64,000 bases of DNA from CAWHOW01 sp963831005 (GTDB lineage Bacteria; Bacteroidota; Bacteroidia; Bacteroidales; CG2-30-32-10): positions 284,053 through 348,052 of the forward strand of contig CAWHOW010000007.1 of the NCBI GenBank assembly GCA_963831005.1. The letters are read 5' to 3'. The first letter of the stretch is position 1; each line of letters starts with the position of its first letter. The position numbers were made by a program, and so were the translations under genes. Of the stretch, positions 34,387 to 44,283 are shown piece by piece. The notes below the pieces were generated by a model. That model had not been told where the DNA came from. It saw nothing but the letters and a program-made list of their open reading frames with translations, and did no database searches.

Positions 34387-34803
34387 ATGAAATTGATCAT
34401 CATCAACGGTCCTAATTTGAATTTGCTTGGCTCTAGGGAAACTGCTATTTATGGCAATGTTTCCTTTGATGAATTTCTCAAAGGCTTAAGGAAAGATTAT
34501 CCTTCACATCAGATTGATTTCTTCCAGAGTAATGTTGAGGGGGAGATTATAAACAAATTGCATGAAGTTGGTTTTGATTATGGCGGCATTATTCTTAACG
34601 CCGGAGGATATACGCATACATCTGTTGCTATTGCCGATGCCATTGCATCTATAAAGAGTCCTGTGATTGAAGTTCACATTTCAAATATATTTGCAAGGGA
34701 AGAATACAGGCATATATCACTTATCGCCCCTAAATCCCTGGGAAGTATATCAGGGTTCGGACTTGATTCCTATCGACTTGCAATTGAATCCTTCAGAAAA
34801 TAA
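34387..34803 (+). CDS. aroQ: Type II 3-dehydroquinate dehydratase
   Basis: 138 residues, a typical dodecameric type II enzyme of the shikimate pathway. Motifs: I-I-N-G-P-N-L-N-L-L-G-S-R with the nearby Y-G (catalytic tyrosine), N-A-G-G-Y-T-H-T-S-V-A with substrate asparagine and the histidine, and E-V-H-I-S-N. A TACATTTG promoter box ends only 6 bp before the ATG, so the transcript may have a very short leader. It diverges from the thi operon and converges with a glycosyltransferase whose stop directly abuts it. Confidence 0.95.
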   Translation: MKLIIINGPNLNLLGSRETAIYGNVSFDEFLKGLRKDYPSHQIDFFQSNVEGEIINKLHEVGFDYGGIILNAGGYTHTSVAIADAIASIKSPVIEVHISNIFAREEYRHISLIAPKSLGSISGFGLDSYRLAIESFRK

Positions 34804-35832
34804 TTATTTGGTAAAATCTCGATTATCTAATTGCTGAAAACGTTTTTTCTTTTTCAGATAATAGGCAAAAACTATAGACTTTTTGTAGATGCCGGAAACT
34901 TTATTATGCTTTATTTCTTTACGTTTCCTGTATAGTTTTCTTAAAGAGCAATAAAAAGAAAAATGGGCTTTGGTAACAGCTATTACATCTTTAAAATCAC
35001 CATCAAAAAGGAACTTCATACCGGCTATACCATCTAAGAAAAGCCGTACAAAGAAAACAGGGAACAATCTTTTAGCAGGAAGGTTTTTGTAAAGAAGAAA
35101 AAAGTTGTTTCTGAAATTCAAATAAGTCTTTCGTGGATTGTTCTTAGGCAATGTTCCCCCGCCTATATGAAAGATAGTTGAAGATGGGCAATATTTTATT
35201 TTGTATCCTTCGTTCTTTAATCGCCAGCAGAAATCAATTTCTTCCATGTGAGCAAAAAAATCATTATCAAAACCTCCAAACTTGTGAAATAGTTCAGCCC
35301 TGACGAACATACATGCTCCTGTTGCCCAAAAGATTTCCACTGGAGCACTGAATTGAGATTCATCTTTTTCAAGCGATTGAAATATCCTTCCACGGCAAAA
35401 AGGGTAACCATATTTATCAATGAAGCCACCTGCACCACCTGCATACTCAAACTCATTTCGATTATAATAAGATTTTATTTTTGGTTGGCAGGCAGCGATC
35501 ATTTTATCTGTGTCCATTAACTTAATAACCGGCTCTACCCAATTCTCTGTTACTTCAATATCTGAATTCAGTAAAATATAATATTCCGCATCTACTTGCT
35601 TTAATGCGTCGTTATATCCTTTGGCGAAGCCACCGTTTTCATTGTTCTTGATAATTCTTAATTGAGGATATGTGGATTTAAGGAAAGCAACTGAATCATC
35701 TGCTGAGGCATTATCAGCTATGATGATTTCGGCATCTGGAGGATTATATTGAATAAGGAAAGGCAGGAACTTTTCGAGAAAAAGCTTCCCATTCCAGTTA
35801 AGGATTACAATAGCTGTTTTAAAGTGAGACAT
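34804..35832 (-). CDS. Family 2 glycosyltransferase (rhamnosyltransferase-like)
   Basis: 342 residues. GT-A motifs: V-I-L-N-W-N-G, I-I-A-D-N-A-S-A-D-D-S, E-N-G-G-F-A-K-G-Y-N and the L-L-N-S-D-I-E metal site near residue 98, followed by F-A-H-M-E-E-I-D-F-C-W-R, the acceptor and base motif of the WbbL-type subgroup. It builds cell-surface polysaccharide on the cytoplasmic side. A basic C-terminal tail may contact the membrane. Sugar specificity is unknown. Confidence 0.88.
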   Translation of the reverse strand: MSHFKTAIVILNWNGKLFLEKFLPFLIQYNPPDAEIIIADNASADDSVAFLKSTYPQLRIIKNNENGGFAKGYNDALKQVDAEYYILLNSDIEVTENWVEPVIKLMDTDKMIAACQPKIKSYYNRNEFEYAGGAGGFIDKYGYPFCRGRIFQSLEKDESQFSAPVEIFWATGACMFVRAELFHKFGGFDNDFFAHMEEIDFCWRLKNEGYKIKYCPSSTIFHIGGGTLPKNNPRKTYLNFRNNFFLLYKNLPAKRLFPVFFVRLFLDGIAGMKFLFDGDFKDVIAVTKAHFSFYCSLRKLYRKRKEIKHNKVSGIYKKSIVFAYYLKKKKRFQQLDNRDFTK

Positions 35833-35954
35833 TAATTTCCTGCAAAATGCAAAGAAAGTGAAATTTCGTTAACCTTTAAAATAATATTTATTACAAAACC
35901 ATAATGTCTTTTACAAAACATTAATTTTGTTCCTTGTCATTTTAATAAATGATT

Positions 35955-36425
35955 ATGAAAAGTTTAATTTTTATTAGTGTATTTTTCATTTTTATCAATT
36001 CTTCTTTCTGCCAGAATATGGCATCTGATATTAAATTGCTTGAAGAAAAGAATTATAACATAATATCGGGAGATAACAATTCAAGGAATAACAAAACTCT
36101 TAATAATAAAGCACCTATTGCATACAAACATAAAAGCTTTGTGGCAAAATATAATCCATTTAGCCTGCTTGCCACATCAGCAATGTTATTCTATCAGAAT
36201 GTGGTTTCACAGCAATTTTTCAGGCATTGCCTGTATGAAATATCCTGCTCGAATTTCAGCAAGCAATCAATTAATGAATTTGGTTTGATAAAGGGATTGT
36301 TTATGTCAGCTGACAGGCTGATGCGTTGCAATGGAACTGCTATAAACGATGTTCCCCCTGACCTGTTTGATGATGAACAGCTGGCTATTGACGAACCTTC
36401 GACATACCATTGGAAGAAAAGATGA
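35955..36425 (+). CDS. YidD-family protein with a signal peptide
   Basis: 156 residues from the ATG at 35,955 (another ATG two codons earlier). Residues 1-20 form a signal peptide (F-I-N-S-S-F-C-Q). The YidD domain follows: Y-Q-N-V-V-S-Q-Q-F-F-R-H-C-L-Y-E-I-S-C-S-N-F, G-L-I-K-G-L-F and R-L-M-R-C, matching the cysteine-rich pattern of the membrane-insertion efficiency factor YidD. Normal YidD is a short cytoplasmic amphipathic protein with the motif C-R-F-x-P-T-C-S; here the cysteines are kept but the protein seems secreted. The next gene overlaps its end. Confidence 0.78.
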   Translation: MKSLIFISVFFIFINSSFCQNMASDIKLLEEKNYNIISGDNNSRNNKTLNNKAPIAYKHKSFVAKYNPFSLLATSAMLFYQNVVSQQFFRHCLYEISCSNFSKQSINEFGLIKGLFMSADRLMRCNGTAINDVPPDLFDDEQLAIDEPSTYHWKKR

Positions 36426-37303
36426 AGAAGCAACTAATCTTTTTTATCATTTCCTGTTTGTCCTTTTATATGGCTTCTGCACAGCTTAACAAAAGTTTTA
36501 CTGAACAGATTGAATTTGCAAAGTATCTGTTGAAGAATAATATGCCTGAAGATTGCATTCAGCTTCTTCAGAATGAAATAAATATTAAAAATTATCCGAT
36601 AGAACAAAAAGATTCGGTTAATGCTTTGCTAGGGCATGCCTATTTCTACAAAAATGCTTTTGATTCTTCGGCATATTATTTCAGTGCAGTGGGCCTATCG
36701 GACAAGAGTTTTAATTATTGCCATTTTCTTTCAGCATATTCTTATGCTCATATCAGCGATTATTCAAAAGGAATAGAACGGATAAAACTTGTTGATACGG
36801 CTGATGTAAAAAACAAAGAATTGAGGGATCTGGAACTTTCGGGAATTTACCTGTTACAGAGGGATACTTCAATGTTTTCTAAGAAATCGAAATCATTTTC
36901 TTATTCATTTAATGACATGAATGAGCAGGAAAGAAGCATTGTTAAGCTGGATAATGATTACAGGAATTTAAAACATAACTCAGGTGTAATTGCTGGATTG
37001 ATGTCGGCTGTGGTGCCGGGTCTGGGTAAGATATATGCAGGCAAAACAGGGCAGGGGATATCAAGTTTTCTGCCGGTTACATTAATGGGATTAATGTCAT
37101 ACGAAGCATATAAAAAAGCCGGACCTTCTAGTGCAAGATTCATATTGACTACGGCTTTTTTTTCGCTGTTCTATTTAGGGGATATATGGGGCAGCGTGTT
37201 GAGTGTGTCGGTTAGCAGAAATGAAAAGAATAATGAGATCAATAATCAGATATTGCTTAATCTGCGGCTTCCTTTGCAGAAGTTTATCAGCATTTACCAC
37301 TGA
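36422..37303 (+). CDS. Periplasmic/membrane protein with TPR-like region and C-terminal membrane pair
   Basis: 293 residues from the ATG at 36,422, which overlaps the YidD-like stop; ATG 36,410 is also in frame. Signal peptide to A-S-A-Q. Residues about 30-170 look like helical TPR repeats (A-L-L-G-H-A-Y-F-Y-K-N-A-F-D-S-S-A-Y-Y-F). The C-terminus has M-S-A-V-V-P-G-L-G-K-I-Y-A-G-K followed by two hydrophobic helices, a pattern seen in DUF5683-like Bacteroidota proteins. It overlaps the following gene, which has the same design. Function unknown; probably acts with the YidD-like protein in the envelope. Confidence 0.75.
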   Translation: MKKQLIFFIISCLSFYMASAQLNKSFTEQIEFAKYLLKNNMPEDCIQLLQNEINIKNYPIEQKDSVNALLGHAYFYKNAFDSSAYYFSAVGLSDKSFNYCHFLSAYSYAHISDYSKGIERIKLVDTADVKNKELRDLELSGIYLLQRDTSMFSKKSKSFSYSFNDMNEQERSIVKLDNDYRNLKHNSGVIAGLMSAVVPGLGKIYAGKTGQGISSFLPVTLMGLMSYEAYKKAGPSSARFILTTAFFSLFYLGDIWGSVLSVSVSRNEKNNEINNQILLNLRLPLQKFISIYH

Positions 37304-38102
37304 TGTTTCAGTGGCAAGATGCGCCGACAGTCTTTATGCTGCCGGTAACTTCACGCTGGCAGCGCTGGAGTATGAAAGAATATTCTATGGCACTCTCGAT
37401 GATCTGACACGTTGCGATGCCCTGTTAAAGAAATCGTATTGTTATAAGTCCACCGGCGATTATGAAAAAGCTGCTCAAACCCTGCAACGGATTAACCTTT
37501 CTTATTTACCCGATTCCGTTCAGTACAACGTGAGGTACGAACATGCCCTCGACTGTTATCTTGCCGGAAAATACGATGATGCCGATGAACTGCTTATGCA
37601 GATTAATTATTATACCAAGAACAGGGAGCTTGCCAATAGGTCGCTTTACCTGGACATACTTAACAAAGATGAGCTGCATGAATGGGATGCTGCCGATTCG
37701 ATGGTGTATGTTTATATTAAACAGAAGAACATAGCGATTGATTCGAATGCAATTCATGAATTACTGAAAAGGCCGCGCATGAAAAATATTAAAACTGCTG
37801 AGATAATCTCATTCATTGTTCCCGGCTCGGGGCAGGTGTATAGCGGGCATGTGTTAAGAGGTATCAGCAGCTTATTGCTGCTGGGAGGCACCGGCGCTTT
37901 TACGTATTTTTGTATTAAGGACGGCTTTTACATTACGGGAGTTATGATAGGCTTCACTGTTTTCCAGATGTTCTATTTTGGCGGCGCAAGCTATGCCTGT
38001 TACCTTTCCGATAAAAAGAATACCGACAGGATAATGCTCCATAACAGCAGGATAAGGGAGTTTATTTTGAAGCAGGAGGCAGCAACAATTATCAGTAAGT
38101 AA
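37221..38102 (+). CDS. Second TPR-like membrane protein, same architecture as its neighbour
   Basis: 293 residues from the ATG at 37,221 inside the end of the previous gene (83-bp overlap). Signal peptide to S-L-S-A, then TPR-like helices (D-S-L-Y-A-A-G-N-F-T-L-A-A-L-E-Y-E-R; Y-E-K-A-A-Q-T-L), and a C-terminal I-V-P-G-S-G-Q-V-Y-S-G-H segment with two hydrophobic helices, matching I/V-V-P-G-x-G-x-x-Y-x-G of the upstream gene. The three genes 35.95-38.1 kb form a tight operon. Function unknown. Confidence 0.75.
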   Translation: MKRIMRSIIRYCLICGFLCRSLSAFTTDVSVARCADSLYAAGNFTLAALEYERIFYGTLDDLTRCDALLKKSYCYKSTGDYEKAAQTLQRINLSYLPDSVQYNVRYEHALDCYLAGKYDDADELLMQINYYTKNRELANRSLYLDILNKDELHEWDAADSMVYVYIKQKNIAIDSNAIHELLKRPRMKNIKTAEIISFIVPGSGQVYSGHVLRGISSLLLLGGTGAFTYFCIKDGFYITGVMIGFTVFQMFYFGGASYACYLSDKKNTDRIMLHNSRIREFILKQEAATIISK

Positions 38103-38175
38103 TTTTGTACTATTTATGTCAGAATCAATACACAGTTCATTACTCTCATTACTGTATATTTTTCTATAATTACTA

Positions 38176-38183
38176 TATCTTTG
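38176..38183 (+). promoter_or_regulatory. Bacteroidota -7 promoter box
   Basis: TATCTTTG matches TAnnTTTG, 24 bp before the ATG at 38,207. Confidence 0.45.
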
Positions 38184-38206
38184 TAAGCGAATTTATATTT
38201 GTGAAA

Positions 38207-39892
38207 ATGTATATTATTTCCAAACCTTCAATTAGATCAATTATTACAGCCATAATACTATTAATGGTTGCAGCGGCTTTTGGGCAAAAGTCGGAAGCCT
38301 TAAGGGTGGAGATAGAAGCCAAAAAAGGTTCCGATAATTATAATGTAGTGCCTTTAGGCGCTGATGGTTTGATAATGTTTTACGAAAGCGATGAGCGAAC
38401 TAATGGCAAAAAGATGTGGGAATTTTCCAAGTATAATACCAACCTGAAAGAAGAATGGACAAAAGAAGTTCCCATACCTCCCGTATCATCCATGATTAAG
38501 TTTTTTGTTGATGAAAAAAGCAGCACATTGTATGTGTTACTTGGATATATTAAGCGTATAAGCAGCACATCCTATCTCAGTTCGAATGAAGTGAACGGCT
38601 CTTTCCAGATAGTTAGTATTAATACTGAAACCGGCACCAATAACACCACGCTTGGAAAGTTTCCGTCAACAATATCGGTTACTGATTTCATGGTTGTCAA
38701 TAATAAAGCCTCCATTATGGGTTTAACTAACCCCGCAAGTATTGCTGCTTGTTTGCAATCGTGCCTTACATTTACATGTATTCCTGCCATTACAGGCTTG
38801 ACTCTTTATAAATATAAATCAGAGATAATAAATGTTGACCTTGAGAATGGGAGATCTTCTGTTATTCCTTTAAGATACAAGGGGAATACACTTATTTTGA
38901 ATTCTAATATTGTAAATGATAACCCTTCGTTTATTAAGTCATTCGTACGAAACAAACCTAAAGCTAAGGTACTGTATCAATACATAAACGATTACTCCTC
39001 AAACGGGGAATTGATAAAAACAACCACTTTAAATTCTACAGTCGGGAAAATGATATCATCAGCAAAATATGAGAAGATAAATGATAATGAGGCAGTGATG
39101 ATAGGAACTTACGACAACCAATTTATCAGTGGCTGGGTTCTTAATCCTGCTTCAAGCGATGCCACTGGAATGACTAACAATTCTGAAGGTATTTATTTTA
39201 GTAAGTTTATAGGCGGACAACAGGATACCATGAAGTTTTATCCTTTCTCTAAACTGCAGAATTTCCTTTCTTACATGGATCCTGGTGATTTGAAGCAAGC
39301 GATTAAAAGAAAGAACAGGGCTGAAAAAAGAGGTGAAGAACTGAATGTAAATTATAATATCCTTACTCATAATATTATTAAGCGGAATGACGAATACATT
39401 TTAATAGGGGAGGCTTATTACCCTGAATTTCAAACCCAATGTTACACCACTTATGCTTCCAACGGTTTCCCCATTCAGCATTGCACAACGGTCTTTGTCG
39501 GATACAGATACACTCATGCTATAATAGCTGATTTTAATAAAGACGGTGAATTGCTTTGGGATAATTGTTTTCCTATACAGGATATTCTGACGTTTAACTT
39601 GAAAGAACGTGTTAAGGTGATGACCAGCGATAATGAAATTGTACTTGCATATAGTTATAACGGGTATATTAAATCGCAAATAATCGAGGGAGATAAAGTG
39701 GTGCAGGGTAAAGAAGAAGAAAAAATTGAAACTGCTTATGCGAACGACCAGGTTAAAGAAGACTGGTCGAGCGACATGGATTTATGGTATGATAATTATT
39801 TTCTTACCTGGGGCTATGAAAAAATTAAAAACAACAATGCGAATAAAGAAAAACGCACTGTGTTTTATTTTAATAAAATAGGACTAGAGTAG
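38207..39892 (+). CDS. Secreted protein of unknown function
   Basis: 561 residues from the ATG at 38,207, chosen because it begins the signal peptide (I-T-A-I-I-L-L-M-V-A-A-A-F-G-Q) and follows a promoter box; the longer frame from 38,105 would run through the promoter. The mature part is beta-rich with no family I recognise. Repeated words such as K-Y-N-T-N-L-K-E-E-W and D-F-N-K-D-G-E-L-L-W-D-N resemble WD/Kelch-type propeller strands in uncharacterised Bacteroidota proteins. There is no sorting domain at the C-terminus. Likely periplasmic or outer-membrane associated. Confidence 0.78.
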   Translation: MYIISKPSIRSIITAIILLMVAAAFGQKSEALRVEIEAKKGSDNYNVVPLGADGLIMFYESDERTNGKKMWEFSKYNTNLKEEWTKEVPIPPVSSMIKFFVDEKSSTLYVLLGYIKRISSTSYLSSNEVNGSFQIVSINTETGTNNTTLGKFPSTISVTDFMVVNNKASIMGLTNPASIAACLQSCLTFTCIPAITGLTLYKYKSEIINVDLENGRSSVIPLRYKGNTLILNSNIVNDNPSFIKSFVRNKPKAKVLYQYINDYSSNGELIKTTTLNSTVGKMISSAKYEKINDNEAVMIGTYDNQFISGWVLNPASSDATGMTNNSEGIYFSKFIGGQQDTMKFYPFSKLQNFLSYMDPGDLKQAIKRKNRAEKRGEELNVNYNILTHNIIKRNDEYILIGEAYYPEFQTQCYTTYASNGFPIQHCTTVFVGYRYTHAIIADFNKDGELLWDNCFPIQDILTFNLKERVKVMTSDNEIVLAYSYNGYIKSQIIEGDKVVQGKEEEKIETAYANDQVKEDWSSDMDLWYDNYFLTWGYEKIKNNNANKEKRTVFYFNKIGLE

Positions 39893-39930
39893 AAATTCGT
39901 TACTTTCAATACCAAAAACCACACTTCTTT

Positions 39931-40583
39931 TTAACGCATATCATTCGTTTCAACATTCGGATAGTTTGCTTTGTTGAAAGTGAATATGGCATCATCCATT
40001 GTTACGTTACTCGTAAAGAATTATTGTATAAGTATATGTTGAACCATTTTTATCATAAACGATGTAGTGTTATAATTTGCTGCGCTACCTTATCAATATT
40101 CAAACGCACTTTATAATATGATTTGCCTTTTAATGGGGTCATATCAATCACTTCAATGGTCTTACCACCATCAATCATTTCTTTCATCCATTTTGGTTTA
40201 TAGTTTTTACTGTAATTATTAAGGATAGTGGTTGGATTATTAGCATCATCCTGCGTTGATGCATTGTTGATGTTTACTTCGTTATCATCTTTAATATATG
40301 TCCAAATTGTTTTCCCATCGCAAAAGACAATCTGGCCACCTACTTCAATATGGTATTTATCCCCTTTTACCTGGATAGTGCCTGTTTTGGTTTCATTAAC
40401 ATTCGTTTTGGTATTGACCATGTTATATGAAAAAGCAATCTTCATAGTGGTGTATGACTTCATTTTAGCGCTAACGCCATCAAGTATTGTTTTTGCTTTT
40501 GACTCGTCAATCTGTGCATTCACTTTCATTCCAAATATGCTGACAAAGAAAAGCGGCAGCAACAAGTAATTAATCTTTTTCAT
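39931..40583 (-). CDS. lolA: LolA-like outer-membrane lipoprotein carrier, with two frameshifts near the 3' end
   Basis: Periplasmic chaperone that shuttles lipoproteins to the outer membrane. The signal peptide ends V-N-A-Q. The conserved body has F-S-Y-N-M-V-N-T-K, G-T-I-Q-V-K-G-D-K-Y and F-C-D-G-K-T-I-W-T-Y. The uninterrupted frame stops at 40,053, but the expected end is visible in other frames: V-Y-D-K-N-G-S-T-Y-T-Y-T after a shift near 40,065, and T-M-D-D-A-I-F-T-F-N-K-A-N-Y-P then D-M-R with stop 39,931 after another near 40,000. Both shifts fit single missing bases. It starts 21 bp after ftsK, the usual Bacteroidota gene order. Confidence 0.83.
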
Positions 40584-40604
40584 AATAGGGGTTATTTTAA
40601 TTTT

Positions 40605-43179
40605 TTATAAGTTCTTCAAATATTGTTCCAAACTTTCAACGTCTTTTATTTTTACTTCTCTCGCCTTACTCCCTTCAAATGGGCCAAGTATTCCAGCCGA
40701 TTCAAGTTGGTCAACTATTCTTCCTGCCCTGTTGTAGCCAAGCTTTAGTTTTCGCTGAAGAAGTGAAGTGGATCCTTGCTGATGTGTAACAATTATTCTT
40801 GCAGCTTCTTCAAACATATCGTCTTTTTCTGAAGGGTCGAGGTTTTTGGCTTCATCACTGTTCTCATCATTAAACTCCGGCAGATTGAAAGGAGCTGGAT
40901 AACCTCTTTGCTCACCTATAAATTCAGTTATCTTCTCCACTTCATGGATGTCTACAAAAGCACACTGAAGCCGGATGATATCGCTTCCTGTGGAAAGCAA
41001 CATATCTCCCCGTCCAATCAATTGATCAGCACCACCTGAGTCAAGTATAGTGCGTGAATCTATCTTTGAGATTACTCTGTAAGCAAGTCGTGCAGGGAAA
41101 TTAGCTTTAATGGTACCTGTGATGATGTTTACGGATGGCCTTTGAGTCGCTATGATGAGGTGTATGCCTATTGCTCTTGCCAGTTGTGCTAAACGAGTAA
41201 TAGGCGTTTCCACTTCTCTTCCTGCTGTAATGATAAGATCAGCAAATTCATCAACTACCAGAACAAAATAGGGAAGGAAACGATGTCCTTCATTTGGATT
41301 CAGCTTACGAGCAACAAACTTTTCATTGTATTCCTTAATGTTCCTTACCCTTGCATCATGCATCAGGTCCAAACGCAGATCCATTTCAATACACAAAGAG
41401 TTAAGCGTCCGCACTACTTGTTTGGTGTCTGTAACTATTGCGGCTTCCTGGTCGGGGAGTTTGGCAAGATAATGCCTTTCTATTTTGGAATATAATGTTA
41501 ATTCAACTCTTTTAGGGTCAATAAGGACAAACTTAAGCTGTGAAGGATGTTTCTTGAAAAGCAATGATGTAAGTATGGCATTCAGCCCGACCGATTTCCC
41601 CTGACCTGTGGCTCCTGCAACAAGCAAGTGAGGCATCTTTGTAAGGTCAGTAACAAAACTTTCGTTCGAAATGGTCTTTCCCAATCCTATTGGCAATTCA
41701 AAATTATTGTTCAGAAATTTATCAGATGATAGGATAGATTTCATTGAAACAATTTCCGGCCTTTGATTCGGAACTTCAATACCTATAGTTCCTTTGCCCG
41801 GAATAGGAGCTATAATGCGTATGCCTAATGCAGAAAGGCTTAACGCTATATCATCTTCAAGGTTCTTTATCCTTGAAATCCTTACACCTGCTGCCGGTAC
41901 TATTTCATAAAGAGTGACAGTAGGACCAATGGTGGCTTTGATCTTATCAATCTGAATTGCATAGTTGTTGAGTGTTTCGACTATGCGATTTTTATTGGCT
42001 TCCAGTTCTTCTTTCTGAACACCAACTGTAGTGTTCTCATAATCATCCAGCAGGTCAACACTTGGTAATTTGAAATCGCGAAGTTCAAGCTTTGGATCGA
42101 AAGGACCTAACTCTGCAACCAGTTTTTCAGCCAGCTTTTCTTCCGTTTCTTCTATCTTAGGAACAAATGGTTTTGATTGTTCTGTTTTAGGTTCAATTGT
42201 CAGTTCAATATCATCAGGATCTTTGCCGGCAGTTTTCTTTTCTTTGCCTACCAGCTTTATATCTTCAATTATTTCATTCTTTTTATCATCTTCGCCTTTG
42301 CTTACTTCCAGTTCTATAGTGCTTTTCTTTTCATTGTCAGAAGCATCATCATCAGTTTCTTTTAAAGTGTTATTTTTATTAATTGTCTTTTTAGCAAACA
42401 CTTTATCATCTTCTTCTTTCGTTTCAGTAATTGGTTCTGCTGTTTCTTCTTCTTTTGCTTCTTTCATTTTCTTTTTATACCAGCGAAATGAAATGTTAAA
42501 AGCTATGATAAGGAAACTAAGCAATGCAAATACCAATATTAAGCCGGTTCCTATTTCACCCAGAATACCCTGCATCCATATATTCGATTCGTAACCAAAC
42601 ACACCGCCCAGAATATCATAACCTTTCTTTTGAAAAAAGATATATCCAAGTGAAACCGAAATCCAAACCAGTCCAAAGAACGAATACTTGTATGTAAGCC
42701 CAATGGGAAGAAGCTTTATGTTAAGAAATAGTTTTAACCCGGTAACAAGAAACACAAGAACAAACAGAAAAGATGCAACACCTAAAGAATCTTTAATAAA
42801 GAAATTTGAGATAATAAATCCCATACGCCCCATCCAATTCTGAGCAGCAGCATTTTTATCGAATATAAAATCCAGCGCTACTCTGGAAGAATTATGATCA
42901 TCAAGCTTCCAGGTGATTAGGTATGAAATAAATGCAAATAAAAAATAACATGCGGCAAGCAGGAAAAAAAGCCCTAATACTTTATGAAGCCGCTCGTCTT
43001 TAAAGAAAGCAAATCTGTTACTTGGTGTTTTTTCTTTAGGTTCCTTTATCTTTGGGTTCCTTTACTTTTTTAACCTTAGGTGTTTTTGGCTTATCAACTA
43101 TTTCTTCAGGAGGCTCGGGCGAAGAGGTTTCTTCGTTCTTAAGGGTATTCTTCTTAAACTTGTTTATTGTAACTGCCAT
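40605..43179 (-). CDS. ftsK: DNA translocase FtsK, with one frameshift near the N-terminus
   Basis: Septal DNA pump for chromosome segregation. The true start is ATG 43,179 (M-A-V-T-I-N-K-F-K-K), giving about 850 residues. One extra A near 43,052 breaks the frame between K-E-P-K and I-K-E-P-K-E-K-T-P-S-N-R-F. The rest is open: four membrane helices, an acidic/Lys linker, the FtsK motor with Walker A G-A-T-G-Q-G-K-S and Walker B-like V-L-V-V-D-E-F-A-D-L, and the C-terminal gamma winged helix (S-L-L-Q-R-K-L-K-L-G-Y-N-R-A-G-R). Since FtsK is essential in most bacteria, the shift is probably a sequencing error. An open frame from 42,833 covers only the downstream part. Confidence 0.93.
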
Positions 43180-43247
43180 TTATAGCCTTATTCCTGAACT
43201 GCAAAGGTAAAAAAATACTTTTTCAATCAACGTTTATTGTAAACAAA

Positions 43248-43272
43248 AAAATCCCCCTGTTTGGGGGATTCT
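43248..43272 (-). terminator. Terminator between the 43.3-kb gene and ftsK
   Basis: On the minus strand AATCCCCC pairs with GGGGGATT across a short loop and a T run follows. It ends the transcript of the upstream (right-hand) gene; ftsK starts about 70 bp later. Confidence 0.8.
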
Positions 43273-43293
43273 TTTTAATAAAGGCGTTTGCTG

Positions 43294-43989
43294 TTATTCG
43301 CCACCTCCAAACATTTTCTTTAGCTCATCTTTTGTAACTTCCTTGTAATCGCTTGGAATAAGGAATATATTGTCGCTTACTTTTGATTTCTTTATTTCCT
43401 TCACTGTGTAAACTGCAGTTGCGCTTATCTGGGAGTTGAATTCGGTATATTCAAGAACGGCACCTGGTATGTCTTTAAAATTAGGATCGGCAAAATTAAG
43501 GTCTTTGCAGCCTATTTCGTCCGAGAAATAAATGGTGTCGGTTTCAGTTGTGCCATCGTCCTGTTTAGTTGTTAATATGGCTTGCTTGCAAGTAAAACCT
43601 GAAATGTCTTTAGTTGCTTTAGTGATGTTTACGGTAGGCGAGGGGACTTTAGCCATTCCTTCAGCCAGTTCCTGCGAAGTTATTTTATAGGCAACCTTTG
43701 TTTCCATATAATCAATCAGAACAGTTTCTGTTTTAGTTGAGCCATCTGTAAGAGCATCCTGTGTAACCGGGCCTGAAGCAGCTTCGGTTTTGGTTTTACA
43801 ATCTTTAATGGTAACAACTGATGAAGTTGGCAGCATTCCTTTTTGAGCCGGGCTAACATCGCCCCTGTAAGTGATATTGAAAGTAATAGTTCCCATGAAA
43901 GGTTTTGCTGCCTTTTGAGCGAACGACGACTGGGTGAATAAAACTACTGCTGCAACAGCAATAAGCGAACGAAGGATGTTTTTACTCAT
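43294..43989 (-). CDS. Secreted protein of unknown function (DUF4412-like or GLPGLI-like)
   Basis: 231 residues from the ATG at 43,989, which directly begins the signal peptide (L-R-S-L-I-A-V-A-A-V-V-L to S-S-F-A-Q); the frame extends upstream to 44,034 without signal character. The mature protein starts P-F-M-G-T-I-T-F-N-I-T-Y-R-G and contains I-D-Y-M-E-T-K-V-A-Y, G-F-T-C-K-Q-A-I-L and I-P-G-A-V-L-E-Y, the order seen in GLPGLI/DUF4412-type envelope proteins (beta-sheet, then 'GyxcxkA'). Assignment is tentative. Single-gene unit ending in a terminator. Confidence 0.72.
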   Translation of the reverse strand: MSKNILRSLIAVAAVVLFTQSSFAQKAAKPFMGTITFNITYRGDVSPAQKGMLPTSSVVTIKDCKTKTEAASGPVTQDALTDGSTKTETVLIDYMETKVAYKITSQELAEGMAKVPSPTVNITKATKDISGFTCKQAILTTKQDDGTTETDTIYFSDEIGCKDLNFADPNFKDIPGAVLEYTEFNSQISATAVYTVKEIKKSKVSDNIFLIPSDYKEVTKDELKKMFGGGE

Positions 43990-44039
43990 AACGTGTTTGT
44001 TTTTTAAGGTATTCGTGAATACTACGTATTTCATATAGG

Positions 44040-44283
44040 TTTTTTTAGGGATTATTATTATTTATTTTACCCGCAAAAATAGAACTTTTTGAATGATTTG
44101 AAAGAAAAAAGTAATTTATGCGGATATTTACGAATTGGAATATCAATGTTGTATTAAAATTCCGAACTAAAGCTTAACCACAGAGGGCACTGAGAGACAG
44201 CACAGAGGTTCACAGAGAAATAGTTATCGGTAATACTGTTTACTATTCAATTTTTTAACTGCCACCTACTTACTTTTCTATTC
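44040..44283. other. Spacer with a short repetitive stretch
   Basis: AT-rich leader of the minus-strand gene, then at 44,175-44,222 a low-complexity run of CACAGAG words. No gene or RNA is visible. Confidence 0.5.

Noticed and set aside
42070..42594. 174-codon serine-rich frame opposite ftsK
   Set aside because: Antisense shadow of the Lys/Glu-rich ftsK linker.
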